From contig NZ_CP020472.1 of the NCBI RefSeq assembly GCF_002075795.1, positions 2,525,001 to 2,589,000 of the forward strand: a stretch of 64,000 bases of DNA, given 5' to 3'. Positions 7,923-17,357 of this stretch are shown here, piece by piece (position 1 is the first letter of the stretch; every line of letters begins with the position of its first letter). The notes beneath the pieces were generated by a model, which saw only the letters and a program-made list of their open reading frames with translations, was not told where the DNA came from and ran no database searches. Made by a program: the position numbers and the translations under genes. Source of the stretch: Shewanella japonica. GTDB taxonomy: Bacteria > Pseudomonadota > Gammaproteobacteria > Enterobacterales > Shewanellaceae.

Positions 7923-8750
7923 CTATTCTGGCATGTGTTTAGCTAGTGCATCCATTGCCGCGCCTGCACCACCTAATGACCAACCACCATCAACGGGTAA
8001 AATTGTTCCAGTGATGTAAGACGCCATATCCGATGCTAAAAATAATGCTGCGTTTGCAATATCTGATTTAACTCCATTGCGTTTCAATGGAACACTGTCA
8101 GCTATCATTGATTTTAATGCTTTACTTGGTGCTAAGCGATCAAAACCTTCTGTTTCGTCAATAGGTCCTGGTACTATCGAATTGACTCTAATTCCATCTA
8201 CACCCCATTCTATTGCTAACGTGCGAGTTAGCATATCTACACCGGCTTTGGCTGCACAAACATGTACTTGCAGCGCCATTGGCACATAAGCTTGTGGCGC
8301 AGAAATCTGAATAACATTGGCACTGGTTTTACCATCAGTTTGACTAATAGCTTTTGTCAGCAGTGGATAAGCTTGCTTAATAACTTGGAAACTTCCAAGC
8401 AGGTCAATGTCCATTACTGATTTAAATCCATTCGCTGATAGATCTTTAGCGCACGAAGGAAAATTCCCTGCGGCGCCGCTTACCAGAACATCGATATGGC
8501 CAAATGCTTGTTCTATATTGGCAAAACCTTGACTAACAGCCTCAATGTCACGGACATCAAAACTGACCCCAAGATGCTTTCCATTTGGGTTTGCTAATTT
8601 AAGTTCATTTACAGCTGAGTTAACTTTTTCAACACTACGACTCGCTACAGCAACATTGGCTCCTTGCTTAGCAAAAGCGCATGCTATGCCAAGGTTAATA
8701 CCACTGGTGCCTCCTATAACAACAACATTCTTTCCTTGATAATCAAACAT
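7923..8750 (-). CDS. SDR oxidoreductase of the 2,4-dienoyl-CoA reductase (DECR2-like) type
   Basis: A 275-residue short-chain dehydrogenase with the nucleotide-binding segment GGTSGINLG (13-21), SGAAGNF (91-97) and C-terminal GTILPVDGGWSLGG. The catalytic region reads ALQVHVCAAKAGVDMLTR, so K168 is present but the usual Tyr four residues earlier is Val164. This QVH...AKA...D pattern, followed by EWG, RVNS and PGPI-TEG, is that of peroxisomal-type 2,4-dienoyl-CoA reductases, which also lack the Tyr. They reduce 2,4-dienoyl-CoA with NADPH to an enoyl-CoA and are needed for polyunsaturated chains. The ATG has AGGGGCG upstream. Assignment to the subfamily rests on remembered motifs; a generic SDR function remains possible. 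Confidence 0.75.
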   Translation of the reverse strand: MFDYQGKNVVVIGGTSGINLGIACAFAKQGANVAVASRSVEKVNSAVNELKLANPNGKHLGVSFDVRDIEAVSQGFANIEQAFGHIDVLVSGAAGNFPSCAKDLSANGFKSVMDIDLLGSFQVIKQAYPLLTKAISQTDGKTSANVIQISAPQAYVPMALQVHVCAAKAGVDMLTRTLAIEWGVDGIRVNSIVPGPIDETEGFDRLAPSKALKSMIADSVPLKRNGVKSDIANAALFLASDMASYITGTILPVDGGWSLGGAGAAMDALAKHMPE

Positions 8751-8844
8751 TAAACGCCCCTGATTTGTTGTGTTGTAAAGTAAACCGTATTGACACTAGT
8801 TAAACGCATCACAGGTTTACTTTTACTCTCAGCTGTAATCGACT

Positions 8845-9540
8845 CTATTTAAGTGAATCAACAATTTGGTGCAATGAAGCCAGTGGATCTGCCGCTTTAG
8901 TTATCGGTCTTCCAATCACTAAAAAGTCAGAGCCTGCCGCTACTGCTTTAGGTGGTGTCATCACGCGGTGTTGATCGCCTACATCGGCGCCAACAGGCCT
9001 AATACCTGGAGTCACTAAATTAAACGATTGGCCAAAAGATGACTTTAACATCGTCGCTTCTTGGGCAGAACATACAACCCCGTCAAGGCCTGCTCTATGT
9101 GTAAGCGCAGCTAAGCGCTTAACGTGCTCTTGTGCAGGCACATTAATGCCCAAAAGCGCTAAGTCTTCATCGCTCATCGATGTTAAAACAGTTACAGCGA
9201 TAAGTAATGGCGCATCATTGCCGTAGTTAACAAGTGCTTTCTTGGCAGCCTCCATCATGGCTAGCCCACCACTTGCATGAACGTTGGTCATCCATACCCC
9301 TAAATCTGCAGCAGCTGACACTGCCTTAGCAACGGTATTTGGAATATCGTGAAATTTTAAATCTAGAAATAAATCAAAGTCACGGTCATGTATGTCTTTA
9401 ACCAATTGTGGCCCAAATAAAGTAAACATTTCTTTACCCACTTTTAAACGGCACATCGTTGGATCAAGCTTGTCGATTAACGATAACGCTTCATTTTTAT
9501 TATCGTAATCTAAGGCTACTACAATTGGTTTATCAGTCAT
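8845..9540 (-). CDS. pyrF: orotidine 5'-phosphate decarboxylase
   Basis: Catalyses the last step of de novo UMP synthesis, OMP to UMP, in the cytoplasm. The 231-residue length is usual for the bacterial enzyme. The family signature [11 protein letters not shown] carries the catalytic D-x-K-x-x-D. The N-terminal [10 protein letters not shown] and the phosphate-binding VTPGIRP and VIGRPITKA segments are also clear. The ATG is preceded by GGAG. It lies 96 bases downstream of lapB on the same strand, the lapA-lapB-pyrF order common in gammaproteobacteria, and probably forms an operon with them. Confidence 0.97.
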   Translation of the reverse strand: MTDKPIVVALDYDNKNEALSLIDKLDPTMCRLKVGKEMFTLFGPQLVKDIHDRDFDLFLDLKFHDIPNTVAKAVSAAADLGVWMTNVHASGGLAMMEAAKKALVNYGNDAPLLIAVTVLTSMSDEDLALLGINVPAQEHVKRLAALTHRAGLDGVVCSAQEATMLKSSFGQSFNLVTPGIRPVGADVGDQHRVMTPPKAVAAGSDFLVIGRPITKAADPLASLHQIVDSLK

Positions 9541-9636
9541 GTTTACTCCGTAAGATAATCATTAAGCATACTCACAATGAATACGTAATGACGTATGGGT
9601 GTTCGTTTTGTAACGCTAGATTGTTGATGTCTTGGT

Positions 9637-10797
9637 TTACTCACCATCAAGTCCTTTAACACGCTTAATGCTGCCCCACTCTTTGCAAGATGGGCAATGC
9701 CAATACAAGCTATGCGCAGGGAACCCACATGAACAACAGCGGTAACTTGGTCTAAATTTAATTTGTTGCTCTACTAACTTTTCAAGCATCGATAAGCTTT
9801 GTTTTGCTTGTCCATCTTCAGCCTGCTTGATATGTAACTGCATTAGATGTTGAAACCCCTTCATTGTAGGATGACGATACAAGTGGTCTAGCACCATTTT
9901 TTCAGCATTCTTAGTATTCCCTTGCTCAATTTTGTGTTTAGCAAGGGCAATAATAACACTGGCTCCACCGCCGGACTCCAGTGCTTGCTGTAAAAGAGAT
10001 TGATAGCCTTCTAAGTCATTACTGTCTCGGTAAACTTGTCTAGCAACACCAATAGCGTCGGCAAATAATTCTATATCTGCAAGCTTTAATTCTAAGATGG
10101 CTTTTTTACATTGGGAGACTTGATTTGAATCAAGATAGATTTTTGCGAGGGTTAACCAAGCTCTGCCACAATGCTCATCAAGCTTAATGGCTTGTTGAAG
10201 TAATTTGATTTTCTCATCGCTTTCAGTCGCTTCATCAGATAACTGGCAATAAAAATGTGCAGTGATGGATTTGAGTGCTTGCTGACGTTTGCGACTTAAG
10301 CCTTTAGTGATGTTAATGGCGTTTTGCCATTCTTTGGTCACTTGATAAATCGAGATTAATTCACTTTCTGCTTCTTTGCTATGTTCATCTTGACTAACGA
10401 GATTGAGAAAAATTTCTTCTGCTCGATCATAAAAGCCCGCTGCTAAATAATCTTTTCCCAGTTCCATCATGGCAATGTCACGTTGCTCGGTGGTGAGACT
10501 GGGCCTTGCGATGAGGTTTTGATGGATACGAATTGAGCGATCAACTTCACCACGTTTACGAAATAATGAACCTAAAGATAAATGTGTGTCGATTGTTTCA
10601 TCATCGACATCTAGCATAGTAATAAAGAGATCAACCGCTTTGTCTGATTCATTTGAAAGCAAAAAATTAAGCCCAGTGAAATAGTCTCTACTGAGTTTCT
10701 TACTTTGTTGCTTTTGATTCTGTCGTATACTTCTACGCCCCATATACCAACCGTAACCGGCTGCTATAGGTAACAACAGAAAGAGGATTTCTAGCAT
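9637..10797 (-). CDS. lapB: lipopolysaccharide assembly protein B (heat-shock TPR protein YciM)
   Basis: Inner-membrane adaptor that with FtsH controls LpxC turnover and so balances LPS against phospholipid synthesis. The 386 residues comprise an N-terminal membrane anchor (about 1-20, then a GRRS charged stop), a run of TPR helices over about residues 35-340, and a C-terminal rubredoxin-type metal site, YRCCSCGF...HCPSCKEWG, with two C-x2-C pairs. All three parts match E. coli LapB. The start lies one base after the lapA stop, so translation is likely coupled. pyrF follows. Confidence 0.96.
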   Translation of the reverse strand: MLEILFLLLPIAAGYGWYMGRRSIRQNQKQQSKKLSRDYFTGLNFLLSNESDKAVDLFITMLDVDDETIDTHLSLGSLFRKRGEVDRSIRIHQNLIARPSLTTEQRDIAMMELGKDYLAAGFYDRAEEIFLNLVSQDEHSKEAESELISIYQVTKEWQNAINITKGLSRKRQQALKSITAHFYCQLSDEATESDEKIKLLQQAIKLDEHCGRAWLTLAKIYLDSNQVSQCKKAILELKLADIELFADAIGVARQVYRDSNDLEGYQSLLQQALESGGGASVIIALAKHKIEQGNTKNAEKMVLDHLYRHPTMKGFQHLMQLHIKQAEDGQAKQSLSMLEKLVEQQIKFRPSYRCCSCGFPAHSLYWHCPSCKEWGSIKRVKGLDGE

Positions 10798-10798
10798 A

Positions 10799-11086
10799 TT
10801 ATGCAGTGGTATCCTGTGCTATTGGATCAGACACTTTATCAGTTAACTGAGCAATGGTTTTGTTTCGCTTACGAATGACCATTTTCATTTTGAGAATATA
10901 GTAACCGGCAAATAACCAGCTAATCAAAAAACCTGCTAAAAACACAATGGCCAAAACAACAGGTAAACGATATTGGCCTTCTGCAACAAAATAGCTGACC
11001 GTCACAATTTGTTCGTTTTTGGCACCAAACAATAAGGCGAGAACAAAAAATAATCCAACAATGATAATGGCAATAAACGATTTCAC
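10799..11086 (-). CDS. lapA: lipopolysaccharide assembly protein A (YciS, DUF1049)
   Basis: Small inner-membrane partner of LapB in LPS assembly. It has two transmembrane helices (about 4-25 and 40-62 of the product) and a basic cytoplasmic tail. I choose a GTG start (11084-11086): GGAG sits 6 bases before it and the product then begins MKSFIAIII, aligning with MKYLLIF of E. coli LapA. The in-frame ATG 12 bases upstream overlaps that Shine-Dalgarno and has none of its own. This gives 95 residues. It is the first gene of lapA-lapB-(pyrF) and is separated from ihfB by a strong terminator. Confidence 0.93.
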   Translation of the reverse strand: MKSFIAIIIVGLFFVLALLFGAKNEQIVTVSYFVAEGQYRLPVVLAIVFLAGFLISWLFAGYYILKMKMVIRKRNKTIAQLTDKVSDPIAQDTTA

Positions 11087-11192
11087 ATGCAGCTCCATTC
11101 AATCTGTGAGTGATAAAAATTCAATCTTATCAATACAACTGATTATCCAAGATATTTAGCCAAGTAACCAGCTTTGAAAAGCAATAGATACA

Positions 11193-11218
11193 AAAAAGCC
11201 TCCAAAAGGAGGCTTTTT
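11193..11218. terminator. intrinsic terminator of ihfB
   Basis: An 11-bp stem (AAAAAGCCTCC/GGAGGCTTTTT) with an AAAA loop lies 13 bases past the ihfB stop and ends in a T-run on the minus strand. It separates the rpsA-ihfB unit from lapA. Confidence 0.88.
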
Positions 11219-11231
11219 AATCAAGCGTTAA

Positions 11232-11519
11232 TCAATGATTAACCGCATCGACACGTTCGCGCAGTTCTTTGCCAGGCTTAAAGTGCGGTACGTATTTGCC
11301 TTCCAATTCAACTGAGGTACCAGTTTTTGGATTACGGCCAACACGCGGTGCACGATAGTGAAGAGAAAAACTACCAAATCCACGGATCTCAATACGATCA
11401 CCGCCTTCTAATGTTGTTGCCATTTGCTCCAACATTTCTTTAATAGCACTTTCCACTTCTTTTGCCGACAACTGCGACTGCCTAGTGGCAAGTTTTTCGA
11501 TCAGTTCGGATTTTGTCAT
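11232..11519 (-). CDS. ihfB: integration host factor subunit beta
   Basis: Sequence-specific DNA-bending protein that works as a heterodimer with IhfA in replication, recombination and transcription. The 95-residue product, [11 protein letters not shown]..., has the HU/IHF beta-arm signature [20 protein letters not shown] (48-67) with the intercalating proline region. The ATG at 11519 is chosen over longer in-frame starts because it has GAGGGT upstream and gives the standard length. It follows rpsA by 78 bases with a hairpin between them, the usual rpsA-ihfB pairing. Confidence 0.97.
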   Translation of the reverse strand: MTKSELIEKLATRQSQLSAKEVESAIKEMLEQMATTLEGGDRIEIRGFGSFSLHYRAPRVGRNPKTGTSVELEGKYVPHFKPGKELRERVDAVNH

Positions 11520-11551
11520 CCTATACCCTCTATTATCAAGCCAAACACAGT

Positions 11552-11592
11552 CGCCTAAAGGGAAACACCAGGTGTTTCCCACACTACAGGCG
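11552..11592 (-). terminator. hairpin between rpsA and ihfB
   Basis: GGGAAACACC/GGTGTTTCCC (11560-11580) is an almost loop-free inverted repeat, nested in a CGCCT/AGGCG outer pair. It begins 6 bases past the rpsA stop. The T-run after it is poor (TTTAGGCG), so it may be a leaky terminator or an RNA-processing/stability structure that sets the level of ihfB relative to rpsA. Confidence 0.6.
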
Positions 11593-11597
11593 ATTTA

Positions 11598-13265
11598 TTA
11601 CTTACGAGCTGCTTTAAACGCTTCAGCCATAGCATTACTAATAACAGCATCATCTTGCTTGTTAATAGTTGCCATTGCTTCTTTCTCATCTGCTTCATCT
11701 TTCGCACGGATAGATAAGCTGATAGAACGGTTCTTACGATCTACGCCCATGAACTTAGATTCAACTTTGTCACCTACAGAGAATACTGTAGATGCGTCTT
11801 CGATACGCTCGCGAGAGATATCTGCAACGCGAAGGTAACCTTCAACAGTTTCAGCTAGTTCAATTGTAACGCCTTTAGCGTCAACAGCAGTAACTACACC
11901 ATTTACAATAGTACCTTTCTTCTTGTCTGCCAAGTAAGCATTGAAAGGATCGTCTTCAGTTTGCTTAACGCCTAAGCTGATACGCTCACGCTCAGGGTCA
12001 ACAGAAAGAACTACTGCGTGGATTTCGTCACCTTTCTTGCACTCAGATACAGCGTCTTCGCCAGTACCGTTCCAAGAAATGTCAGATAAGTGAACAAGAC
12101 CGTCGATGCCACCGTCAAGACCAATGAAGATACCAAAGTCAGTGATAGACTTGATCTTACCAGAAACTTTATCGCCCTTGTTGAAACGAGTAGCGAAATC
12201 ATCCCATGGGTTAGTCTTACATTGCTTAAGACCTAGAGAAATACGACGACGTTCTTCATCGATGTCTAGAACTAGAACTTCTACTTCATCACCTAAGTTA
12301 ACAACTTTAGATGGGTGGATGTTCTTGTTAGTCCAATCCATTTCAGAAACGTGAACAAGACCTTCAACGCCTTCTTCGATTTCAACGAAACAACCGTAGT
12401 CAGTTAAGTTCGTTACGCGACCAGTTAAACGTGTGTTTTCTGGGTAGCGCTTGCTGATTTCTAACCATGGATCTTCGCCAAGTTGCTTAAGACCTAGTGA
12501 TACACGAGTACGCTCACGGTCATACTTAAGAACTTTAACGTTGATTTCGTCACCAACATTAACGATTTCAGATGGGTGCTTAACACGCTTCCAAGCCATA
12601 TCAGTGATATGTAGAAGACCGTCAACGCCACCTAAGTCTACGAATGCACCGTAGTCAGTAAGGTTCTTAACGATACCTTTAACTGCTTGACCTTCTTGAA
12701 GGTTCTCAAGAAGAGCATCACGTTCTGCACTGCTTTCTGATTCGATAACAGCACGACGAGAAACAACAACGTTGTTACGCTTCTGGTCAAGTTTGATAAC
12801 TTTGAATTCTAATTCTTTGTACTCTAGGTGAGCAGTATCGCGAACTGGGCGAACGTCTACTAGAGAACCTGGTAAGAAGGCACGGATACCGTTTAATTCA
12901 ACAGTGAAACCACCTTTAACTTTACCATTGATGATACCGATTACTGTTTCAGCATCTTCATAAGCTTTTTCTAGAACAATCCAAGCTTCGTGACGTTTCG
13001 CTTTCTCACGAGATAATTGAGTTTCACCGAAACCGTCTTCAACAGAGTCAAGTGCAACATCAACTTCGTCGCCAACAGCGATTTCTAAAACACCTTGAGC
13101 GTTTTTGAATTCGTCAGCAGAAATTGGGCTTTCAGACTTAAGACCAGCGTCAACTAGTACAGTACCGTTTTCGATGCGAACAACTACACCACGTACGATA
13201 GAACCAGGACGGAACTCAAGTTCATTTAGGGATTGTTCAAATAGATCAGCAAAAGATTCAGTCAT
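11598..13265 (-). CDS. rpsA: 30S ribosomal protein S1
   Basis: Binds mRNA leaders and brings them to the 30S subunit. The 555-residue product has six S1 repeats (roughly 21-87, 105-171, 192-260, 277-347, 364-434, 451-520), the first two divergent and the middle ones carrying the [24 protein letters not shown]-type cores and GLLH/GLVH motifs. Codon use is that of a highly expressed gene. It lies downstream of cmk on the same strand and is followed by ihfB. Confidence 0.98.
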   Translation of the reverse strand: MTESFADLFEQSLNELEFRPGSIVRGVVVRIENGTVLVDAGLKSESPISADEFKNAQGVLEIAVGDEVDVALDSVEDGFGETQLSREKAKRHEAWIVLEKAYEDAETVIGIINGKVKGGFTVELNGIRAFLPGSLVDVRPVRDTAHLEYKELEFKVIKLDQKRNNVVVSRRAVIESESSAERDALLENLQEGQAVKGIVKNLTDYGAFVDLGGVDGLLHITDMAWKRVKHPSEIVNVGDEINVKVLKYDRERTRVSLGLKQLGEDPWLEISKRYPENTRLTGRVTNLTDYGCFVEIEEGVEGLVHVSEMDWTNKNIHPSKVVNLGDEVEVLVLDIDEERRRISLGLKQCKTNPWDDFATRFNKGDKVSGKIKSITDFGIFIGLDGGIDGLVHLSDISWNGTGEDAVSECKKGDEIHAVVLSVDPERERISLGVKQTEDDPFNAYLADKKKGTIVNGVVTAVDAKGVTIELAETVEGYLRVADISRERIEDASTVFSVGDKVESKFMGVDRKNRSISLSIRAKDEADEKEAMATINKQDDAVISNAMAEAFKAARK

Positions 13266-13378
13266 TTTATGATTACTTTCTTTTATAAACCACCATCCAT
13301 CCTAGATGTGGAGTCAATTAATTTATTTACATCATCCGTGATATAAATGTTGTTTCATAACTTCTCAGAATTAAGAAA

Positions 13379-14056
13379 TTACGTTAAGTTTTTATTGATG
13401 TGTTCAAGCACTAGCTCAAGCACTTCATTAATACCTATGCCACTAGTATCAATCACTAGCGCATCATCCGCAGGCACTAAAGGCGAGACTGAACGATTAA
13501 TATCGCGGTCATCACGTTCAATGATTTCAGATAAAAGGCGATCGATATTAACATCGAACCCCTTGTCCTGCAACTGTTTATAGCGACGCTGCGCCCTTTC
13601 CTCTGCTGATGCAGTAAGGAAGATTTTGGCTGGTGCATTAGGAAAAACGACGGTTCCCATGTCACGGCCATCAGCTACTAATCCAGGTTCAGCACTAAAA
13701 GCACGTTGGCGTCTAAGTAGTGCTTCTCTAACACGTGGAAAAGCGGCTATCTTAGAAGCTGCATTACCACATTCTTGAGTACGAATACTGGTTGATACAT
13801 CTTCGCCTTCTAAAATGACTTTCACTAAATCATTTCCGGCTAAAAACTGCACGTCTAAATGAGAAGCTAACAAGGTAATGGCTTCTTCATTTTCTAATTC
13901 AACATCGTGATGAATGGCTGCAAGGGCTAAAACACGATAAATAGCGCCGCTATCTAGTAAATGCCAATCTAATCGTTCAGCAACGAGTTGGCATATTGTC
14001 CCTTTTCCTGCACCGCTTGGTCCGTCGATTGTGACTACTGGAGCACGTTCAGACAT
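13379..14056 (-). CDS. cmk: cytidylate kinase
   Basis: Phosphorylates CMP and dCMP with ATP. The 225-residue product begins [20 protein letters not shown], with the P-loop [24 protein letters not shown] and the lid segment [10 protein letters not shown] are also present. The ATG at 14056 is chosen, not an upstream in-frame ATG, because GGAGG stands 6 bases before it and the product then matches the family length. It sits between aroA and rpsA, the standard order in gammaproteobacteria. Confidence 0.97.
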   Translation of the reverse strand: MSERAPVVTIDGPSGAGKGTICQLVAERLDWHLLDSGAIYRVLALAAIHHDVELENEEAITLLASHLDVQFLAGNDLVKVILEGEDVSTSIRTQECGNAASKIAAFPRVREALLRRQRAFSAEPGLVADGRDMGTVVFPNAPAKIFLTASAEERAQRRYKQLQDKGFDVNIDRLLSEIIERDDRDINRSVSPLVPADDALVIDTSGIGINEVLELVLEHINKNLT

Positions 14057-14187
14057 AAATTCCTCCGAAAAAAAAACAATCTTCCATGAATGTAAAAAAG
14101 GTTCATCAAAATGAGCGGGCGGCATTGTATAACAATTTGAACCAAAAAACTGGAGAATTTTGTAAGTTCATAAAGAAGATCATAACA

Positions 14188-14209
14188 ACGGCAGTTAATT
14201 GACTGCCGT
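14188..14209. terminator. hairpin between aroA and cmk
   Basis: ACGGCAGT/ACTGCCGT form an 8-bp stem with a 6-base loop, 29 bases past the aroA stop. The T-rich tail is on the plus strand (ATTATTTTTA), not on the strand of these genes, so aroA-cmk read-through is plausible. Confidence 0.45.
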
Positions 14210-14237
14210 CATTATTTTTATGCTTGGTAAGATAAAA

Positions 14238-15518
14238 TTAGCAAGCTAAACGTGCGAACTCACTGAAATAAGTCGGGAAGGTTTTAGAAGTACAATCAGG
14301 ATCGTTAATCGTAATTCCACAAGGCGCAAAGGCCATCATTGAAAAACACATCGCCATACGATGGTCGTTATAGGTATCGATATCAGCAGTATTCAATTCA
14401 GCAGGAGGCGTGACTGAAATATAATCATGACCCTCTTCTACTGTTGCTCCAACCTTTCTAAGTTCTGTAGCCATAGCTGCTAAACGATCGGTTTCTTTAA
14501 TACGCCAATTGTAAATATTGGTTATTTTGGTTGTACCTTCTGCAAATAATGCCGCTGTTGCAATTGTCATTGCAGCATCAGGAATATGATTCATATCTAA
14601 ATCAACCGCAGTTAGTTTCGCTTGACGTGAAATAATATAATCATCACCCCACTCGATATCAGCGCCCATTTTCTCAAGGACATCTGCAAATTTGACATCA
14701 CCTTGTATGCTTAATTTACCAACACCTGTTACTTTGACTTCACCGCCTTGAATCGCACCAGCAGCAAGAAAATAAGATGCCGATGAAGCGTCACCTTCAA
14801 CTAACACTTTACCTGGTGATACATATTGCTGGCCGGATTTAATTTCAAATCTGCGGTAGTCGTGGTTTATGACTTCAACCCCAAATTGAGCCATTAAGGC
14901 TATAGTGATATCAATATACGGTTTAGAAACTAATTCACCTTTAATATTAATATTGACTGAGTCTTTAGTTAATGGGGCAACCATGAGTAATGCAGTTAAG
15001 AACTGGCTCGACAAATCGCCAGCTATCTCAACTTCTCCACCATTTAATCCATCAGCATTAATGGTTAAAGGTGGAAAACCATCATTTTTTAAATAAGTCA
15101 CATTAGCGCCTAATTGACGCAGAGAATCAACCAAATCGCCAATTGGTCTTTCTTCCATTCTCGGCTCACCTGTTAATGTAAATTCCCCTGAACCAAGTGT
15201 TAACGCTGCGCAAAGCGGTCTCATTGCTGTACCAGCATTACCTAAAAATAGCGTTTCAGCTTGCTTTGCAGTGATAGGGTTTCCTAAACCTTCAAGTTCG
15301 CAAACGGTATTATTATCTGATAACTCATATTGAACGCCTAGCTGTTTAAGCGAGGCTAACATGTATCGAATATCATCAGAGTCCAGTAAATTCGTTAAGG
15401 TTGTTTTACCTTTAGCGAGAGTAGCCAATAGTAAGGCTCTGTTAGAGATACTTTTTGAGCCTGGAATGTTAACAACACCACTAACTTTTTCTACGGGTTC
15501 AAGACGCAACTGTTTCAT
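14238..15518 (-). CDS. aroA: 3-phosphoshikimate 1-carboxyvinyltransferase (EPSP synthase)
   Basis: Condenses shikimate-3-phosphate with phosphoenolpyruvate in the shikimate pathway, cytoplasmic. The 426 residues contain the class signatures: [14 protein letters not shown] near the N-terminus, [26 protein letters not shown], and [15 protein letters not shown]. It looks like a class I enzyme of the E. coli type. An AAGAAGAA run lies upstream of the ATG. It heads the aroA-cmk-rpsA-ihfB series and is divergent from the aminotransferase gene, another step in aromatic amino acid synthesis. Confidence 0.98.
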   Translation of the reverse strand: MKQLRLEPVEKVSGVVNIPGSKSISNRALLLATLAKGKTTLTNLLDSDDIRYMLASLKQLGVQYELSDNNTVCELEGLGNPITAKQAETLFLGNAGTAMRPLCAALTLGSGEFTLTGEPRMEERPIGDLVDSLRQLGANVTYLKNDGFPPLTINADGLNGGEVEIAGDLSSQFLTALLMVAPLTKDSVNINIKGELVSKPYIDITIALMAQFGVEVINHDYRRFEIKSGQQYVSPGKVLVEGDASSASYFLAAGAIQGGEVKVTGVGKLSIQGDVKFADVLEKMGADIEWGDDYIISRQAKLTAVDLDMNHIPDAAMTIATAALFAEGTTKITNIYNWRIKETDRLAAMATELRKVGATVEEGHDYISVTPPAELNTADIDTYNDHRMAMCFSMMAFAPCGITINDPDCTSKTFPTYFSEFARLAC

Positions 15519-15784
15519 GAAAAATTCTTCTTAAATGAGTTCTAGCAAAATGCAAGAATGGATATGATTAAAGACAAAGCGACGTCTATGTCAATTTATC
15601 TATACGATTCTGATTGATAGTTAGATAATAATTATTCTTGACTACAAATTTACTCATTGCAGCCCACGATACAAGGGCTTTTAATAAAAAAATGACGGAT
15701 TTATGTCGAACTTGAATAAAATGAATGAAAAAACCACTATTTTACTTACTGATTTAGCTTAAATGACAAAAATTAACCTTGCAC

Positions 15785-15802
15785 TGTAAACCTTCATTTA
15801 GA
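15785..15802. promoter_or_regulatory. TyrR-like box upstream of the aminotransferase gene
   Basis: TGTAAA-CCTTCA-TTTAGA differs from the TyrR consensus TGTAAA-N6-TTTACA at one base. It lies 111 bases before the aminotransferase start. A lone half-site TTTACA occurs at 15833-15838. The rest of the 394-base divergent region (15519-15912) is AT-rich with no ORF. Confidence 0.5.
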
Positions 15803-15912
15803 AAAACAGTTAATTTTAAAATTAGTTATTTTTTTACATTTCAATCCGCAATTAAACCACGTTATCCTAAAGCGAATCCTACCATTATTTGATATTTATA
15901 AGGTCAATGACC

Positions 15913-17103
15913 ATGCTCAAAACATTAACAGCCATGCCAGCAGATCCAATTCTTGGTTTGCTGACACAATATCGACAAGACTCTCACCCACAAAAAATCG
16001 ACTTAGGTGTTGGCGTTTATAAAGATCCTGCTGGCCATACGCCCATTTTAGACTGCGTAAAAATAGCAGAGCAACAACGCACAGACACCGAAACAACCAA
16101 AGTCTATATCGGCCCTACAGGCTCTGAAAACTTTAATCAGTTAATGTCTGAACTTGCATTCGGACAAACCCACCCCGCTTTACTCGCTAATCGTGTAAAA
16201 ACGGTTTCCACACCAGGTGGCACTGGCGCATTAAGAGTTGCAGCTGAGTTTATTAAAAGCTGTAAACCAAATGTTGTTATTTGGGTAAGCGACCCAACAT
16301 GGGCAAATCATACTGGATTGTTTGAAGCTGCAGGCTTAACAGTTAACACGTATCCTTATTACGATTACGATACTAAAACCTTAAAATTTGATGAAATGAA
16401 GGCAGCACTTAGTCAAATTGGTCCGGATGATTTCGTTTTACTTCATGCCTGTTGCCATAACCCTAGTGGTATGGATTTATCCACCGAGCAGTGGGATCAA
16501 GTCATTGCAATTACTGCAAAACAAGGATTTACTCCATTAATTGATATGGCATATCAAGGCTTTGGGGATGGCGTTGATGAAGATGCTTATGGTGTACGCC
16601 AAATGGCTGCTGCAGTAGAGGAAATGATTTTATGTAGCTCTTGCTCTAAAAACTTTGGTCTTTACCGCGAAAGAATTGGGGCGTGTACGCTTGTTGCTGA
16701 CAATAGCCAAACTGCAAACATCGCTTTTTCTGTGCTTTTGTATGTAGTTCGCTGTATTTACTCAATGCCGCCTGCCCATGGTGCAGCGCTAGTTGAAACC
16801 ATTCTCGGGACTGCAGAGCTTAAAAAGCAATGGCTAAGTGAACTAACCGTAATGCGTGATCGCATAAACGGTAATCGTCAAATGTTAGTGGATAAGCTAA
16901 TTGAAAATGGTGTAACACAGGACTTTAGCTTCATTGCCAAACAAAAAGGGATGTTTTCATTCTTGGGTATTAATCCTGCTCAAGTGGAGCAATTGAAACA
17001 AGAGCACAGTATCTATATGGTCGATTCAAGCAGAATGAGTATCGCTGGTATTAGCGAATCAAATGTAGATTATCTTGCTAAGTCTATTGCTAAAATTCTG
17101 TAA
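15913..17103 (+). CDS. aspartate/aromatic amino acid aminotransferase (class I, AspC/TyrB type)
   Basis: PLP enzyme exchanging amino groups between aspartate or aromatic amino acids and 2-oxoglutarate. The product is 396 residues, matching AspC and TyrB. Clear class I-alpha marks are KIDLGVGVYKD, TPGGTGALR, SDPTWANH, ACCHNPSGMD and SSCSKNFGLYRERIG, whose Lys forms the Schiff base. Three in-frame ATGs compete; the third (15913) is chosen because AAGG then stands at 9 bases, whereas it abuts the second. The TyrR-like box upstream and the aroA neighbour favour an aromatic (TyrB-like) role, but sequence alone does not separate the two specificities, so I give no symbol. Confidence 0.9.
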   Translation: MLKTLTAMPADPILGLLTQYRQDSHPQKIDLGVGVYKDPAGHTPILDCVKIAEQQRTDTETTKVYIGPTGSENFNQLMSELAFGQTHPALLANRVKTVSTPGGTGALRVAAEFIKSCKPNVVIWVSDPTWANHTGLFEAAGLTVNTYPYYDYDTKTLKFDEMKAALSQIGPDDFVLLHACCHNPSGMDLSTEQWDQVIAITAKQGFTPLIDMAYQGFGDGVDEDAYGVRQMAAAVEEMILCSSCSKNFGLYRERIGACTLVADNSQTANIAFSVLLYVVRCIYSMPPAHGAALVETILGTAELKKQWLSELTVMRDRINGNRQMLVDKLIENGVTQDFSFIAKQKGMFSFLGINPAQVEQLKQEHSIYMVDSSRMSIAGISESNVDYLAKSIAKIL

Positions 17104-17125
17104 GTTTTCTTTTATTCAGAAATGT

Positions 17126-17156
17126 AAAAGCGAATTGTTTTCATCAATTCGCTTTT
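17126..17156 (+). terminator. intrinsic terminator of the aminotransferase gene
   Basis: A 12-bp stem (AAAAGCGAATTG/CAATTCGCTTTT) with a 7-base loop and a long T-run lies 22 bases past the stop. Confidence 0.88.
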
Positions 17157-17292
17157 TTTAAGTTTAGACTTTTGGGTTTTTACATTTGGTTAGCCTTACT
17201 TGTTAACTTAGCATCATGAATCATGTTTTTAATCAGCTAGCGTAAGGTTAAATCTTACAACTTGATTGCATCTCAAACGAACTGTCATTAAT

Positions 17293-17322
17293 AAAAAAGC
17301 CACTCATAAAAGTGGCTTTTTT
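17293..17322. terminator. intrinsic terminator of serC
   Basis: A 12-bp stem (AAAAAAGCCACT/AGTGGCTTTTTT) with a 6-base loop lies 35 bases past the serC stop. It faces the aminotransferase terminator across about 135 bases that hold no gene. Confidence 0.88.
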
Positions 17323-17357
17323 AAGGCAATGGTTTTATAGGGACGAAAGCTGAGTCA

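Noticed and set aside
12106-12654. Plus-strand ORFs opposite rpsA
   Set aside because: They mirror the biased codons of the highly expressed rpsA frame and are low-complexity Ser/Arg/Thr translations.
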